This document shows positions 8,051-14,111 of a DNA stretch of 25,766 bases, in pieces. Origin of the DNA: CAXTEJ01 sp964243295 (GTDB lineage Bacteria > Actinomycetota > Actinomycetes > Actinomycetales > Angustibacteraceae). A program made the position numbers and the translations under genes. The notes below the pieces were generated by a model. The model worked only from the letters and a program-made list of their open reading frames with translations, was not told where the DNA came from and searched no databases. The stretch's first letter is position 1, and every line of letters begins with the position of its first letter. The stretch lies in the NCBI GenBank assembly GCA_964243295.1, contig CAXTEJ010000043.1, positions 1 to 25,766 of the forward strand, given 5' to 3'.

Positions 8051-8490
8051 GCGTCGCTCCCCCGGACCACGATGGTGGACGTCGAGGTGCAGACCGGCTC
8101 GCCGTCCTCGGCCGCGATCTCGGTGCGGGTGGTGACCATCGCGTGGCCACCCGCCGAGCGCACCGAGTCGACGTGGAGCACCGACACCAGCCGGTCGCCG
8201 GCCACGATGGGCCGGTGGTGCACGAAGGTCTGCTCGCCGTGGACGACGCGGCCGTAGTCGATCTGCGCCTCGGGGTCGAGCACGAGCTGACGCTCGGCGC
8301 GCTGGCTGACGATCACCGCGAACGTCGGCGGGGCGATGACGTCGGGGTGGCCGAGAGCGCGCGCCGCGGCTGGGTCGAGATGAGCCGGGTGGGCACCCGT
8401 CGCCTCGGCGAACTCGCGGATCTTCTCGCGCGCCACCTCGTAGACCTCGGTGGGCGGGTAGGTGCGGCCGGCGAAGGCGGGGTTGACCAT
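8047..8490 (-). CDS. MaoC-like dehydratase, HadA-like partner subunit
   Basis: A 147-residue hot-dog protein of the HadA/UPF0336 kind. It has FAGRTYPPTEVYEVAREKI near the N-terminus, then DVIAPPTFAVIV, QIDYGRVVHGEQTF and HHRPIVAGDRL. The Asp-His catalytic motif of hydratase 2 is missing, as in mycobacterial HadA, whose job is substrate-channel formation beside HadB. I chose ATG 8490 (GGAG 6 nt upstream) rather than GTG 8535, because the longer form would begin inside the hairpin behind rpmG and add residues unlike the family. The gap to rpmG is 88 bp. HadC is not present. Confidence 0.9.
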   Translation of the reverse strand: MVNPAFAGRTYPPTEVYEVAREKIREFAEATGAHPAHLDPAAARALGHPDVIAPPTFAVIVSQRAERQLVLDPEAQIDYGRVVHGEQTFVHHRPIVAGDRLVSVLHVDSVRSAGGHAMVTTRTEIAAEDGEPVCTSTSTIVVRGSDA

Positions 8491-8527
8491 CGTGCTCCAG
8501 ATCGGCTGCGAGTCGGGGCGCACGGCA

Positions 8528-8557
8528 ACGGCCACCCCCGGGAACGGGAGTGGCCGT
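8528..8557 (-). terminator. Hairpin downstream of rpmG (attenuator or weak terminator)
   Basis: ACGGCCAC (8528-8535) pairs perfectly with GTGGCCGT (8550-8557), and three more C-G pairs follow after one mismatch. It lies 21 nt after the rpmG stop and before the hadA-like gene. Downstream on the minus strand there is only TTG rather than a T run, so partial termination or RNA processing is more likely than a strong stop. Confidence 0.5.
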
Positions 8558-8578
8558 CAGCGGGACGCGCGCGGGTGG

Positions 8579-8749
8579 TCAGCGGGTCTCGCGGTGGACG
8601 GTGTGGCGCCCGTCGCGGGGGCAGAACTTCTTCATCTCGAGCCGGTCGGGGTTGTTGCGCCGGTTCTTCTTGGTGATGTAGTTGCGCTCCTTGCAGTCCA
8701 CGCACGCCAGCGTGATCTTGGGGCGGACATCGGCGCTCTTGCTGGCCAC
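8579..8749 (-). CDS. rpmG: 50S ribosomal protein L33
   Basis: A 56-residue protein with the L33 signature: DVRPKITLACVDCKERNYITKKNRRN, which I cite here as two parts, DVRPKITLACVDC and KERNYITKKNRRN, then LEMKKFCPRDG and the terminal HRETR. L33 sits near the E site of the large subunit. Zinc-type L33 proteins carry two CxxC pairs. Here the first pair is intact (Cys16, Cys19), but the second reads Cys43-Pro-Arg-Asp46, so one ligand position is Asp. Zinc binding by Cys3Asp is possible but unproven. The start is GTG 8749 with AGGAAGG upstream. It follows tRNA-Met by 77 bp in the conserved tRNA-Thr/tRNA-Met/rpmG unit. Confidence 0.95.
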   Translation of the reverse strand: MASKSADVRPKITLACVDCKERNYITKKNRRNNPDRLEMKKFCPRDGRHTVHRETR

Positions 8750-8826
8750 GGCACTGCCTTCCTAGGACTCGGTGCTTGCACGTGCGGGTGCTCGACAGGC
8801 TCAAGGGTACGCGACCTCGAGCGCGG

Positions 8827-8899
8827 TAGCGGAGGCCGGACTCGAACCGACGACACAGCGATTATGAGCCGCTTGCTCTACCAACTGAGCTACTCCGCC
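8827..8899 (-). tRNA. tRNA-Met (CAT), probably the elongator
   Basis: A 73-nt cloverleaf on the minus strand. The 5' end GGCGGAG pairs with CTCCGCT, with a G-U at the first pair. The D arm is AGCTCAGTTGGTAGAGC. The anticodon loop CTCATAA gives CAT, and the T loop is GGTTCGAGTCC. The discriminator is A and CCA is not encoded. The G1-U72 pair and the D arm fit the elongator; initiator tRNAs have an unpaired first position and three G-C pairs under the anticodon. A tRNA-Ile with modified CAT cannot be fully excluded, but the conserved context upstream of rpmG supports Met. Confidence 0.92.
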
Positions 8900-8914
8900 G
8901 GGCCCGGACCACCG

Positions 8915-8939
8915 GCCGGCCCCCTCTCGGAGGGCCGGC
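8915..8939 (-). other. Hairpin in the spacer between tRNA-Thr and tRNA-Met
   Basis: GCCGGCCC (8915-8922) is the exact reverse complement of GGGCCGGC (8932-8939), with a short loop. In a common tRNA-Thr/tRNA-Met transcript it would fold between the two tRNAs and could mark an RNase processing region. Confidence 0.5.
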
Positions 8940-8957
8940 GCGGCGGCGCCGACCTGG

Positions 8958-9030
8958 AGCCCCAATACGGAATCGAACCGTAGACCTTCTCCTTACCATG
9001 GAGACGCTCTACCGACTGAGCTATTGGGGC
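8958..9030 (-). tRNA. tRNA-Thr (GGT)
   Basis: A 73-nt cloverleaf on the minus strand. GCCCCAA pairs with TTGGGGC. The D arm is AGCTCAGTCGGTAGAGC. The anticodon stem TCTCC/GGAGA closes the loop ATGGTAA, giving anticodon GGT. The T arm is ACGGTTCGATTCCGT. The discriminator is T and CCA is not encoded. It is the first gene of the tRNA-Thr, tRNA-Met, rpmG unit. Confidence 0.96.
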
Positions 9031-9041
9031 AGCAGTCGACG

Positions 9042-9047
9042 AGGTTA
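9042..9047 (-). promoter_or_regulatory. Candidate -10 box for the tRNA-Thr/tRNA-Met/rpmG transcript
   Basis: TAACCT on the minus strand, preceded by GTG (extended -10-like), 11 nt before the mature 5' end of tRNA-Thr. No good -35 is seen at 17 nt; TTTCTC at a 19-nt spacing is the nearest candidate. Confidence 0.5.
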
Positions 9048-9105
9048 CACGGTCCGGGCGGCGCGCGAGAAATCGGCCGAGGCGGCGCCGGTGACCAGTC
9101 GGCGA

Positions 9106-10137
9106 TCAGCCGGTGAAGGGCACGCGGGTCCAGCGCACCGCCTGCTGGGCTCGCGGGTCGACGGTCACCCGCAGGTAGTTGGAGACGCCGGTCGCGCCGT
9201 CGACCGTGACCCGTCGCAGGTTGTTCGCCGGCGTCGTGACGCCGTAGAACTTCAGCCACGTCGAGCCGGTCGCGAGCGGCTTGTCGGAGTCGAAGACGTG
9301 GCTGTCGCCGTTGAACAGGTAGACCTCGCCGCGATACCGGGCCGACAGCCGGGCGATCTCGCGCACGATCGGCGTGAAGGCGTAGTAGTCGGCGTACTGG
9401 GGGTTGGTCACGGTGGGGTCGAACATGTCGGCCTGCGTGAGGAGCACGACCGCTCGGTCGCGGGCACGCGTGGCGGTGGCGAACGTGTCGCGGATCTGCT
9501 CGATCGTCGCTGCGGTGCGGCCCAGCACCTCGGCGCCCTGCTCGGGGGTGACGGTGGTGCGCCCCGTCCACGGCGCCATCCCGTTGTTGCTGCCGACGAC
9601 GTGCACGACCGAGAAGCTGGCCCCGGCGCGGCGGTAGCGGACGTTCTCCGGATAGCCCCGGTCGGCCTGGCTGTTGACCGGCACCTCGTCACCGAGGGTC
9701 GTGCCGGGCTGCTCGAAGAACCTGTCGCGCAGGGCGTCCAGCCGCTCGAGCGGGTCGTAGCCGCCGTTGTTGGGCCGGTGGCAGTCGGTCCACTCGTTGT
9801 CACCCGGGGTGTAGACCAGCGGGTCGTAGAAGCGGTTGAACTGCAGGCGCACCATCAGGAAGTACGCGTCGGTGCAGGCGCTGGAGCCGCTCTTGATGTC
9901 ACCCAGGTGGTTGACGAGCTCGACCTTGGGGTCGGCGTTGATCTGGTCCACGACCTTCGGGAACCGGGCGATCTGCGCGTCGCCGTACGGGATGTCGCCG
10001 ATGACGGCGAAGGTCCACGCCCTCGCCGCCTTGGGCTTGGCCTGCTTGGCGGTGGCCGGCGCCGTGCCGGCGCTCACACCGCCGACCGCCAGTGCCGCCA
10101 CGGCCAGTGCCGTCGTCCATCTGCCTCGTGCGCGCAT
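9106..10137 (-). CDS. Secreted calcineurin-like metallophosphoesterase
   Basis: A 343-residue protein beginning with a Sec-type signal peptide: basic MRARGRW, a hydrophobic core at about 8-24, and likely cleavage after ATA near residue 30. The mature part shows the metallophosphatase series: GDIPYGD (Asp48), HLGD (Asp80), TPGDNEW (Asp113, Asn114, Glu115) and FNGDSH (Asp278, His280). These are the usual dinuclear metal ligands. The TQAD segment (about 234-237) stands where many relatives have a GH metal ligand, so one site may differ. The substrate is unknown; extracellular phosphate ester scavenging is possible. ATG 10137 has GGAGG 7 nt upstream. It follows pta on the same strand after 117 bp, so it may or may not be cotranscribed with it. 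Confidence 0.85.
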   Translation of the reverse strand: MRARGRWTTALAVAALAVGGVSAGTAPATAKQAKPKAARAWTFAVIGDIPYGDAQIARFPKVVDQINADPKVELVNHLGDIKSGSSACTDAYFLMVRLQFNRFYDPLVYTPGDNEWTDCHRPNNGGYDPLERLDALRDRFFEQPGTTLGDEVPVNSQADRGYPENVRYRRAGASFSVVHVVGSNNGMAPWTGRTTVTPEQGAEVLGRTAATIEQIRDTFATATRARDRAVVLLTQADMFDPTVTNPQYADYYAFTPIVREIARLSARYRGEVYLFNGDSHVFDSDKPLATGSTWLKFYGVTTPANNLRRVTVDGATGVSNYLRVTVDPRAQQAVRWTRVPFTG

Positions 10138-10254
10138 CGCCAGTCCTCCGTCGTGTGTGGTCCCCCGAGCAGGGCCACGCTCCCCGGGGTGGGTGAACGG
10201 CGCGGGCGAGTAGCGCGACCGGCGGGTGAACGTCGAAGGGTGGAGCTGGCGTGC

Positions 10255-12372
10255 TCAGCGGGGCGCTTGCCTGGACCGCAGGGCGTCCAGGTGCTGGGCC
10301 TGGATGGCGGTGATGGCGACGGTGTTGACGATGTCGCGCACGGTGGCGCCGCGGGACAGGTCGTTGACCGGCTTGCGCAGGCCCTGGAGCACCGGGCCGA
10401 TGGCGACGGCGCCGGCGGATCGCTGCACGGCCTTGTAGGTGTTGTTGCCCGTGTTGAGGTCGGGGAAGACGAAGACGGTCGCGCGGCCGGCGACCGGCGA
10501 GCCGGGCAGCTTGGTGACGGCGACGGCGGGGTCGACGGCGGCGTCGTACTGGATGGGGCCCTCGACCAGCAGCTGCGGGGCTCGGGCACGGACCAGCGCG
10601 GTGGCCGCCGACACCTTCTCGACGTCGCTGCCGGCGCCCGAGCTGCCGGTGGAGTACGACAGCATCGCGACGCGGGGCTCGACGCCGAACGCCGCCGCGG
10701 TCGCCGCCGACGAGATCGCGATGTCGGCGAGCTGCTCGGGGTCGGGGTCGGGGTTGACGGCGCAGTCGCCGTAGACCAGCACCTGGTGCTCGAGGCACAT
10801 GAAGAACACCGACGAGACCACCGAGACGCCCGGCACCGTGCGCACGACCTCCAGCGCGGGCCGGATGGTGTGGGCGGTGGTGTGCACGGCACCCGACACC
10901 ATGCCGTCGGCGAGACCGAGCTCGACCATCAGCGTGCCGAACCGCGAGACGTCGCGCACGAGGGTGCGGGCCTGCTCGAGCGTCACGCCCTTGTGCTGGC
11001 GGCGCTCGTGGAACTCGACGGCGAACGACTCGGCGAGCTCGGAGGTGGCCGGGTCGATGACCGCCGCGCCCGTGACGTCCGCCCCGACGCCCGCCGCCTG
11101 GGCGCTGATGCGCACCGGGTCGCCGAGCAGCGTCAGGTCGGCGACGCCCCGGCGCAGCAGCAGGTCGGCCGCGAGCAGGATCCGCGGCTCCTCCCCCTCC
11201 GGCAGGACGACGTGCCGCCGGTCGCGCGTGGCCTCGTCGGTCAGCTGGTGCTCGAACATCAGCGGCGTCACCGCCGTGGTGCGCGCGAGGTCCAGCCGGT
11301 CGAGCAGCGCGTCGGCGTCGACGTGCTGGGCGAACAGCGCGAGGGCCGCGGCGATCTTGCGCGACGACGTCGCGGTCAGCCGCCCTCGGACGCCGGTCAG
11401 CGCGGTGGCCGTCTCGAGGGTGCCCATGCCCGTCGCGACGATGGGCAGCGTGGAGCCGGTGCCCTCGAGCAGCCGGGTGATCTGCGGCGGCAGCGCGAAG
11501 CCGCCGTTCAGGACGATCCCGGAGACCTGCGGGAAGCCCGCCGACAGGTGCGCCATGAGCACGCCCAGCACCACCTCGGGGCGGTCGCCCGGCGTGATGA
11601 CGACGGCGCCCTCGAAGAGCCGGTCGAGCACGTGGGGCATCGTCATGCCGGCGACCAGCACGCCCATCGCCTCGCGCTCGAGTAGCGCCGTGTCGCCCGA
11701 CACGAGCGTGCCGGCGCAGGCCGTCACGAGGTCCGTGACCGACGGTGCCGCGAGCAGCGGCTCGTCCGGGATCGCGTACGCCGGCACGCCCGCGTCCACG
11801 GCGGCGGCCACCGCGGCGCGCACGGCGGTCGCGACCGACGACGGGTCGGGGTCGGTCACCCGGTTGGCGACGACCGCGAACAGCGTCGCGTGGTGGGCCG
11901 CGATCTCGCTGGCGGCCATGGCGGCGAGGGTCGCCAGGTCGTCGACGGGACGACGTCCGCCCAGCACCAGCAGCACCGGCGCGCCGAGGTTGGCGGCGAT
12001 GCGCGCGTTGAAGGCGAGCTCGGTGGGGCTGGCGACGTCGGTGTAGTCGGAGCCGACCACGACGACCGCGTCGCACCGGGCCGCCACCGCGCGGTGGCGC
12101 TCGAGGATCGTGCCGAGCGCGGCCTCGGGGTCGTGGTGCACGTCGTCGTAGGAGACGCCCACGCAGTCGTCGTAGTCGAGGGCGACCGCGTCGTGCGACA
12201 CGAGCAGGTCGAGCACCGAGTCGCGCTGGCCGTGCATAGCCTCGGGCCGGACGACGGGGCGGAACACCCCCACCCGCTCGACCCGGCGCGACAGCGCGTC
12301 GAGCACCCCCAGCGCCACCGCCGACTTGCCGGTGGCTCCCTCGGCCGAGGCGACGTACACGCTGGTCAGCAT
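10255..12372 (-). CDS. pta: Phosphate acetyltransferase, long form
   Basis: A 705-residue enzyme converting acetyl-CoA + Pi to acetyl phosphate + CoA. The N-terminal domain (1 to about 215) is a BioD/CobB-like P-loop fold with SAEGATGKSAVALG. A DRTGG-type domain follows (about 225-340, with MVLVAGM-like and GAVVITPGDRPEVVLG segments). The catalytic PTA domain (about 375-700) shows VVLPEGEEPRIL, GLADGMVSGAVHTTAHTIRP, YGDCAVNPDPD, MLSYSTGSSGAG, PIQYDAAVDP and VFPDLNTGNNTYKAVQR. The length matches other long Pta proteins. The start is ATG 12372: TACGGT ends 6 nt upstream and no ribosome binding site is visible, suggesting a leaderless mRNA. No acetate kinase gene is adjacent in this window. Confidence 0.96.
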   Translation of the reverse strand: MLTSVYVASAEGATGKSAVALGVLDALSRRVERVGVFRPVVRPEAMHGQRDSVLDLLVSHDAVALDYDDCVGVSYDDVHHDPEAALGTILERHRAVAARCDAVVVVGSDYTDVASPTELAFNARIAANLGAPVLLVLGGRRPVDDLATLAAMAASEIAAHHATLFAVVANRVTDPDPSSVATAVRAAVAAAVDAGVPAYAIPDEPLLAAPSVTDLVTACAGTLVSGDTALLEREAMGVLVAGMTMPHVLDRLFEGAVVITPGDRPEVVLGVLMAHLSAGFPQVSGIVLNGGFALPPQITRLLEGTGSTLPIVATGMGTLETATALTGVRGRLTATSSRKIAAALALFAQHVDADALLDRLDLARTTAVTPLMFEHQLTDEATRDRRHVVLPEGEEPRILLAADLLLRRGVADLTLLGDPVRISAQAAGVGADVTGAAVIDPATSELAESFAVEFHERRQHKGVTLEQARTLVRDVSRFGTLMVELGLADGMVSGAVHTTAHTIRPALEVVRTVPGVSVVSSVFFMCLEHQVLVYGDCAVNPDPDPEQLADIAISSAATAAAFGVEPRVAMLSYSTGSSGAGSDVEKVSAATALVRARAPQLLVEGPIQYDAAVDPAVAVTKLPGSPVAGRATVFVFPDLNTGNNTYKAVQRSAGAVAIGPVLQGLRKPVNDLSRGATVRDIVNTVAITAIQAQHLDALRSRQAPR

Positions 12373-12378
12373 GCGCCC

Positions 12379-12384
12379 ACCGTA
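12379..12384 (-). promoter_or_regulatory. Candidate -10 box of a leaderless pta promoter
   Basis: TACGGT on the minus strand with exactly 6 nt (GGGCGC) before ATG 12372. No Shine-Dalgarno sequence is present. The terminator of tRNA-Tyr lies just upstream, so pta needs its own promoter. Confidence 0.5.
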
Positions 12385-12396
12385 GGGACCGCGGCG

Positions 12397-12438
12397 GGCA
12401 AGAACGACGAAGGCCCCCGACCGCGTGGTCGAGGGCCT
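12397..12438 (-). terminator. Intrinsic terminator of tRNA-Tyr
   Basis: 12411-12438 forms a 12-bp stem with one mismatch (AGGCCC...GGGCCT outside, GACC/GGTC inside, loop GCGT). On the minus strand it is followed by the T-rich stretch TTCGTCGTTCTTG. It lies 10 nt after tRNA-Tyr and isolates that gene from pta. Confidence 0.8.
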
Positions 12439-12447
12439 GTCGGGCCG

Positions 12448-12528
12448 TGGCAGGTGAAGGATTCGAACCTTCGAAGCTTTCGCGACGGATTTACAGTCCG
12501 CTCCCATTGGCCGCTCGGGCAACCTGCC
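12448..12528 (-). tRNA. tRNA-Tyr (GTA)
   Basis: An 81-nt class II tRNA. GGCAGGT pairs with ACCTGCC. The anticodon stem GCGGA/TCCGT holds the loop CTGTAAA, so the anticodon is GTA. The variable arm is long (around CGCGAAAGC) and the T arm is GAAGG-TTCGAAT-CCTTC. The discriminator is A and CCA is not encoded. It is divergent from yajQ and followed by a clear terminator. Confidence 0.96.
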
Positions 12529-12581
12529 GTGTCGGCCGACGTCACCGACCTCGCGTGAGGGCGGCGAGCGCGGCGGGTGGA

Positions 12582-12587
12582 AGGATA
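12582..12587 (-). promoter_or_regulatory. Candidate -10 box for tRNA-Tyr
   Basis: TATCCT on the minus strand, about 53 nt before the mature 5' end of tRNA-Tyr. A TTGCCG hexamer lies 19 nt further upstream. It is the best match in the 138-bp region between tRNA-Tyr and yajQ; I see no convincing box for yajQ itself. Confidence 0.4.
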
Positions 12588-12655
12588 GCAACAGGCAGGG
12601 CTCGACCGGCAACCGTGCTCGGCGCCCGCAGCAGCACCCGCACGCACCCAGCTTC

Positions 12656-12661
12656 AGGAGG
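12656..12661 (+). promoter_or_regulatory. Ribosome binding site of yajQ
   Basis: AGGAGG with 5 nt before GTG 12667. This strong site fixes the start; the following residues MADSS are the usual family N-terminus. Confidence 0.8.
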
Positions 12662-12666
12662 ACACC

Positions 12667-13155
12667 GTGGCCGACAGCTCGATGGACGTCGTCAGCAAGA
12701 TCGACCGCCAGGAGGTCGACAACGCGCTGAACCAGGCGGCCAAGGAGGTCGCGCAGCGCTACGACTTCAAGGGCACCGACGCCTCGGTCGGTTGGAGCGG
12801 TGAGTCGATCCTGATGCGGGCGAGCAGCGAGGAGCGCGCCAAGGCGGTGCTCGACGTCCTGCAGACCAAGCTGGTGCACCGCGGCGTCTCGCTCAAGGCC
12901 CTCGACACCGGCGAGCCCAAGGCCTTCGGCAAGGAGTACCGCATCGAGGCCACCCTCAAGGAGGGCCTGACCCAGGAGAACGCCAAGAAGCTCGGCAAGC
13001 TCATCCGCGACGAGGGGCCGCGCAACGTCAAGGTCCTGATCCAGGGCGACGAGCTGCGGGTGACGAGCAAGTCCCGCGACGACCTGCAGGCCGTGCAGTC
13101 GCTGCTGCGCGGCGCCGACCTCGACGTCGCGGTGCAGTTCACGAACTACCGCTGA
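12667..13155 (+). CDS. yajQ: YajQ family nucleotide-binding protein (UPF0234/DUF520)
   Basis: A 162-residue protein covering the complete YajQ family: an N-terminus like MADSSMDVVSKIDRQEVD, then NALNQAAKEVAQRYDFKGT, a middle EYRIEATLKEGLTQENAKK, and a C-terminal DDLQAVQSLLRG-DLDVAVQFTNYR. The fold is two RNP-like domains. Members bind nucleotides, and some bind cyclic di-GMP and affect transcription or phage gene expression; the role in Actinobacteria is not settled. The GTG start has a strong AGGAGG. It stands alone on the plus strand, divergent from tRNA-Tyr, with the hydrolase gene behind it. Confidence 0.95.
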   Translation: MADSSMDVVSKIDRQEVDNALNQAAKEVAQRYDFKGTDASVGWSGESILMRASSEERAKAVLDVLQTKLVHRGVSLKALDTGEPKAFGKEYRIEATLKEGLTQENAKKLGKLIRDEGPRNVKVLIQGDELRVTSKSRDDLQAVQSLLRGADLDVAVQFTNYR

Positions 13156-13191
13156 TCGAGGCCTGACCACCGCTGGGCAGGCCGCGGCGCC

Positions 13192-13212
13192 CGCCGCTCC
13201 GAAGCAGCGGCG
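13192..13212 (+). other. Hairpin between yajQ and the hydrolase gene
   Basis: CGCCGCT (13192-13198) pairs perfectly with AGCGGCG (13206-13212) across a 7-nt loop. There is no T run after it. It covers the first base of a possible GTG start at 13212, which argues that the hydrolase starts further downstream. Confidence 0.5.
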
Positions 13213-13247
13213 TGGACGACGGCACCGAAGCGACCGCAGCTGCGGTG

Positions 13248-14111
13248 ATGGGCCGTCGCAGCGTGCTGGTCGCGGGCGTCCTGGCGCTGCTGGGCTGCGC
13301 GCCGAACCCGCGCGACCGCCCGGCGGCGGGCGAGACCCGCAGCACCCACCGCTACGGGCCCGCCGCCGCGCAGGTGGCCGAGCTGCGGCTGCCGGCGGGC
13401 ACGGCCCTCGGGGTGGTGGTGCTCGTGCACGGCGGCTACTGGCGGGCCGGCTACGACCGCACGCTCGAGGACGCCGTCGCCGCCGACCTCGTCGACGCCG
13501 GCTGGGCGGTGTGGAACCTCGACTACCGCGCGGTGGGCGACGGTGGCGGCTGGCCCGGCACCTTCGACGACGTCGCGCGGGGCACCGACGCCCTCGCCGC
13601 GGTCGCCCGCGCGTCAGGCCTGTCGCTCGCCACGGTCGTCGCGGTCGGCCACTCCGCGGGCGGCACGCTGGCCCTCTGGCTCGCGGCCCGCCACCGGCTG
13701 CCCGCGGGCGCACCCGGTGGCTGCCCCGTCGTCCGGGTGACGGCGGTGGCGAGCCAGGCGGGCGTCGACGACCTCGGGGCCGGCTGGCGCGACTTCCTCG
13801 GCCGCGGCGCGGTGGGCGACCTGATGGGCGGGGGCCCGGGCGACGTCCCCGGGCGGTACGCGCTGGCCGACCCGCGCGCGCTGCTGCCGCTGGGGGTGCC
13901 GCTTCTCGTGGTGACCGGCGGCGACGACGACCTCGTGCCGGTCAGCCAGTCACGCGGATTCGCCGCCGCCGCGCGGGCGGCCGGCGACGACGTCCGGCTG
14001 GAGGTGGTGGCCGGTGAGGGGCACTTCGCCCAGCTCGACCCGGAGTCCGGCTCGTGGCGCTCGCTGCGCAGCTGGCTGGAGGGGCTGGGCGAGCAGGCTC
14101 AGCGGCGGTAG
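13248..14111 (+). CDS. Probable lipoprotein alpha/beta hydrolase (esterase-like)
   Basis: 287 residues from ATG 13248. The N-terminus MGRRSVLVAGVLALLGC looks like a lipoprotein signal, with lipobox LLGC and Cys17. The hydrolase part has the oxyanion motif VHGGYWRAGYD, an aromatic strand WAVWNLDYRAVGDGGGWPGTFDDV (given here as WAVWNLDYR then GGWPGTFDDV), nucleophile Ser136 in VGHSAGG, acid near Asp228 in TGGDDDLVP and His259 in GEGHFAQ. This resembles the BD-FAE/kynurenine-formamidase-like esterases; the substrate is unknown. A longer form from GTG 13212 is possible, but it adds an acidic N-terminus that spoils the signal and starts in a hairpin; GTG 13245 is a further option. Neither has a clear ribosome binding site. 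The 3' end overlaps the convergent htpX end by 13 bp. Confidence 0.85.
   Translation: MGRRSVLVAGVLALLGCAPNPRDRPAAGETRSTHRYGPAAAQVAELRLPAGTALGVVVLVHGGYWRAGYDRTLEDAVAADLVDAGWAVWNLDYRAVGDGGGWPGTFDDVARGTDALAAVARASGLSLATVVAVGHSAGGTLALWLAARHRLPAGAPGGCPVVRVTAVASQAGVDDLGAGWRDFLGRGAVGDLMGGGPGDVPGRYALADPRALLPLGVPLLVVTGGDDDLVPVSQSRGFAAAARAAGDDVRLEVVAGEGHFAQLDPESGSWRSLRSWLEGLGEQAQRR

Noticed and set aside
8491..8535. Earlier GTG start for the hadA-like gene
   Set aside because: It lies in the hairpin after rpmG, and the added 15 residues do not match the family; ATG 8490 has a ribosome binding site.
8827..8899. tRNA-Ile with a modified CAT anticodon
   Set aside because: Features and context upstream of rpmG fit elongator tRNA-Met better.
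8998..11685. An 895-codon plus-strand open frame across tRNA-Thr, the phosphoesterase and pta
   Set aside because: It runs antisense through three well-supported genes and its protein is low-complexity Arg/Gly/His; a shadow of high GC.
12373..13713. Extension of pta upstream to a 1152-residue protein
   Set aside because: The extension would run through tRNA-Tyr and antisense to yajQ; the family N-terminus begins at ATG 12372 with a TAnnnT box before it.
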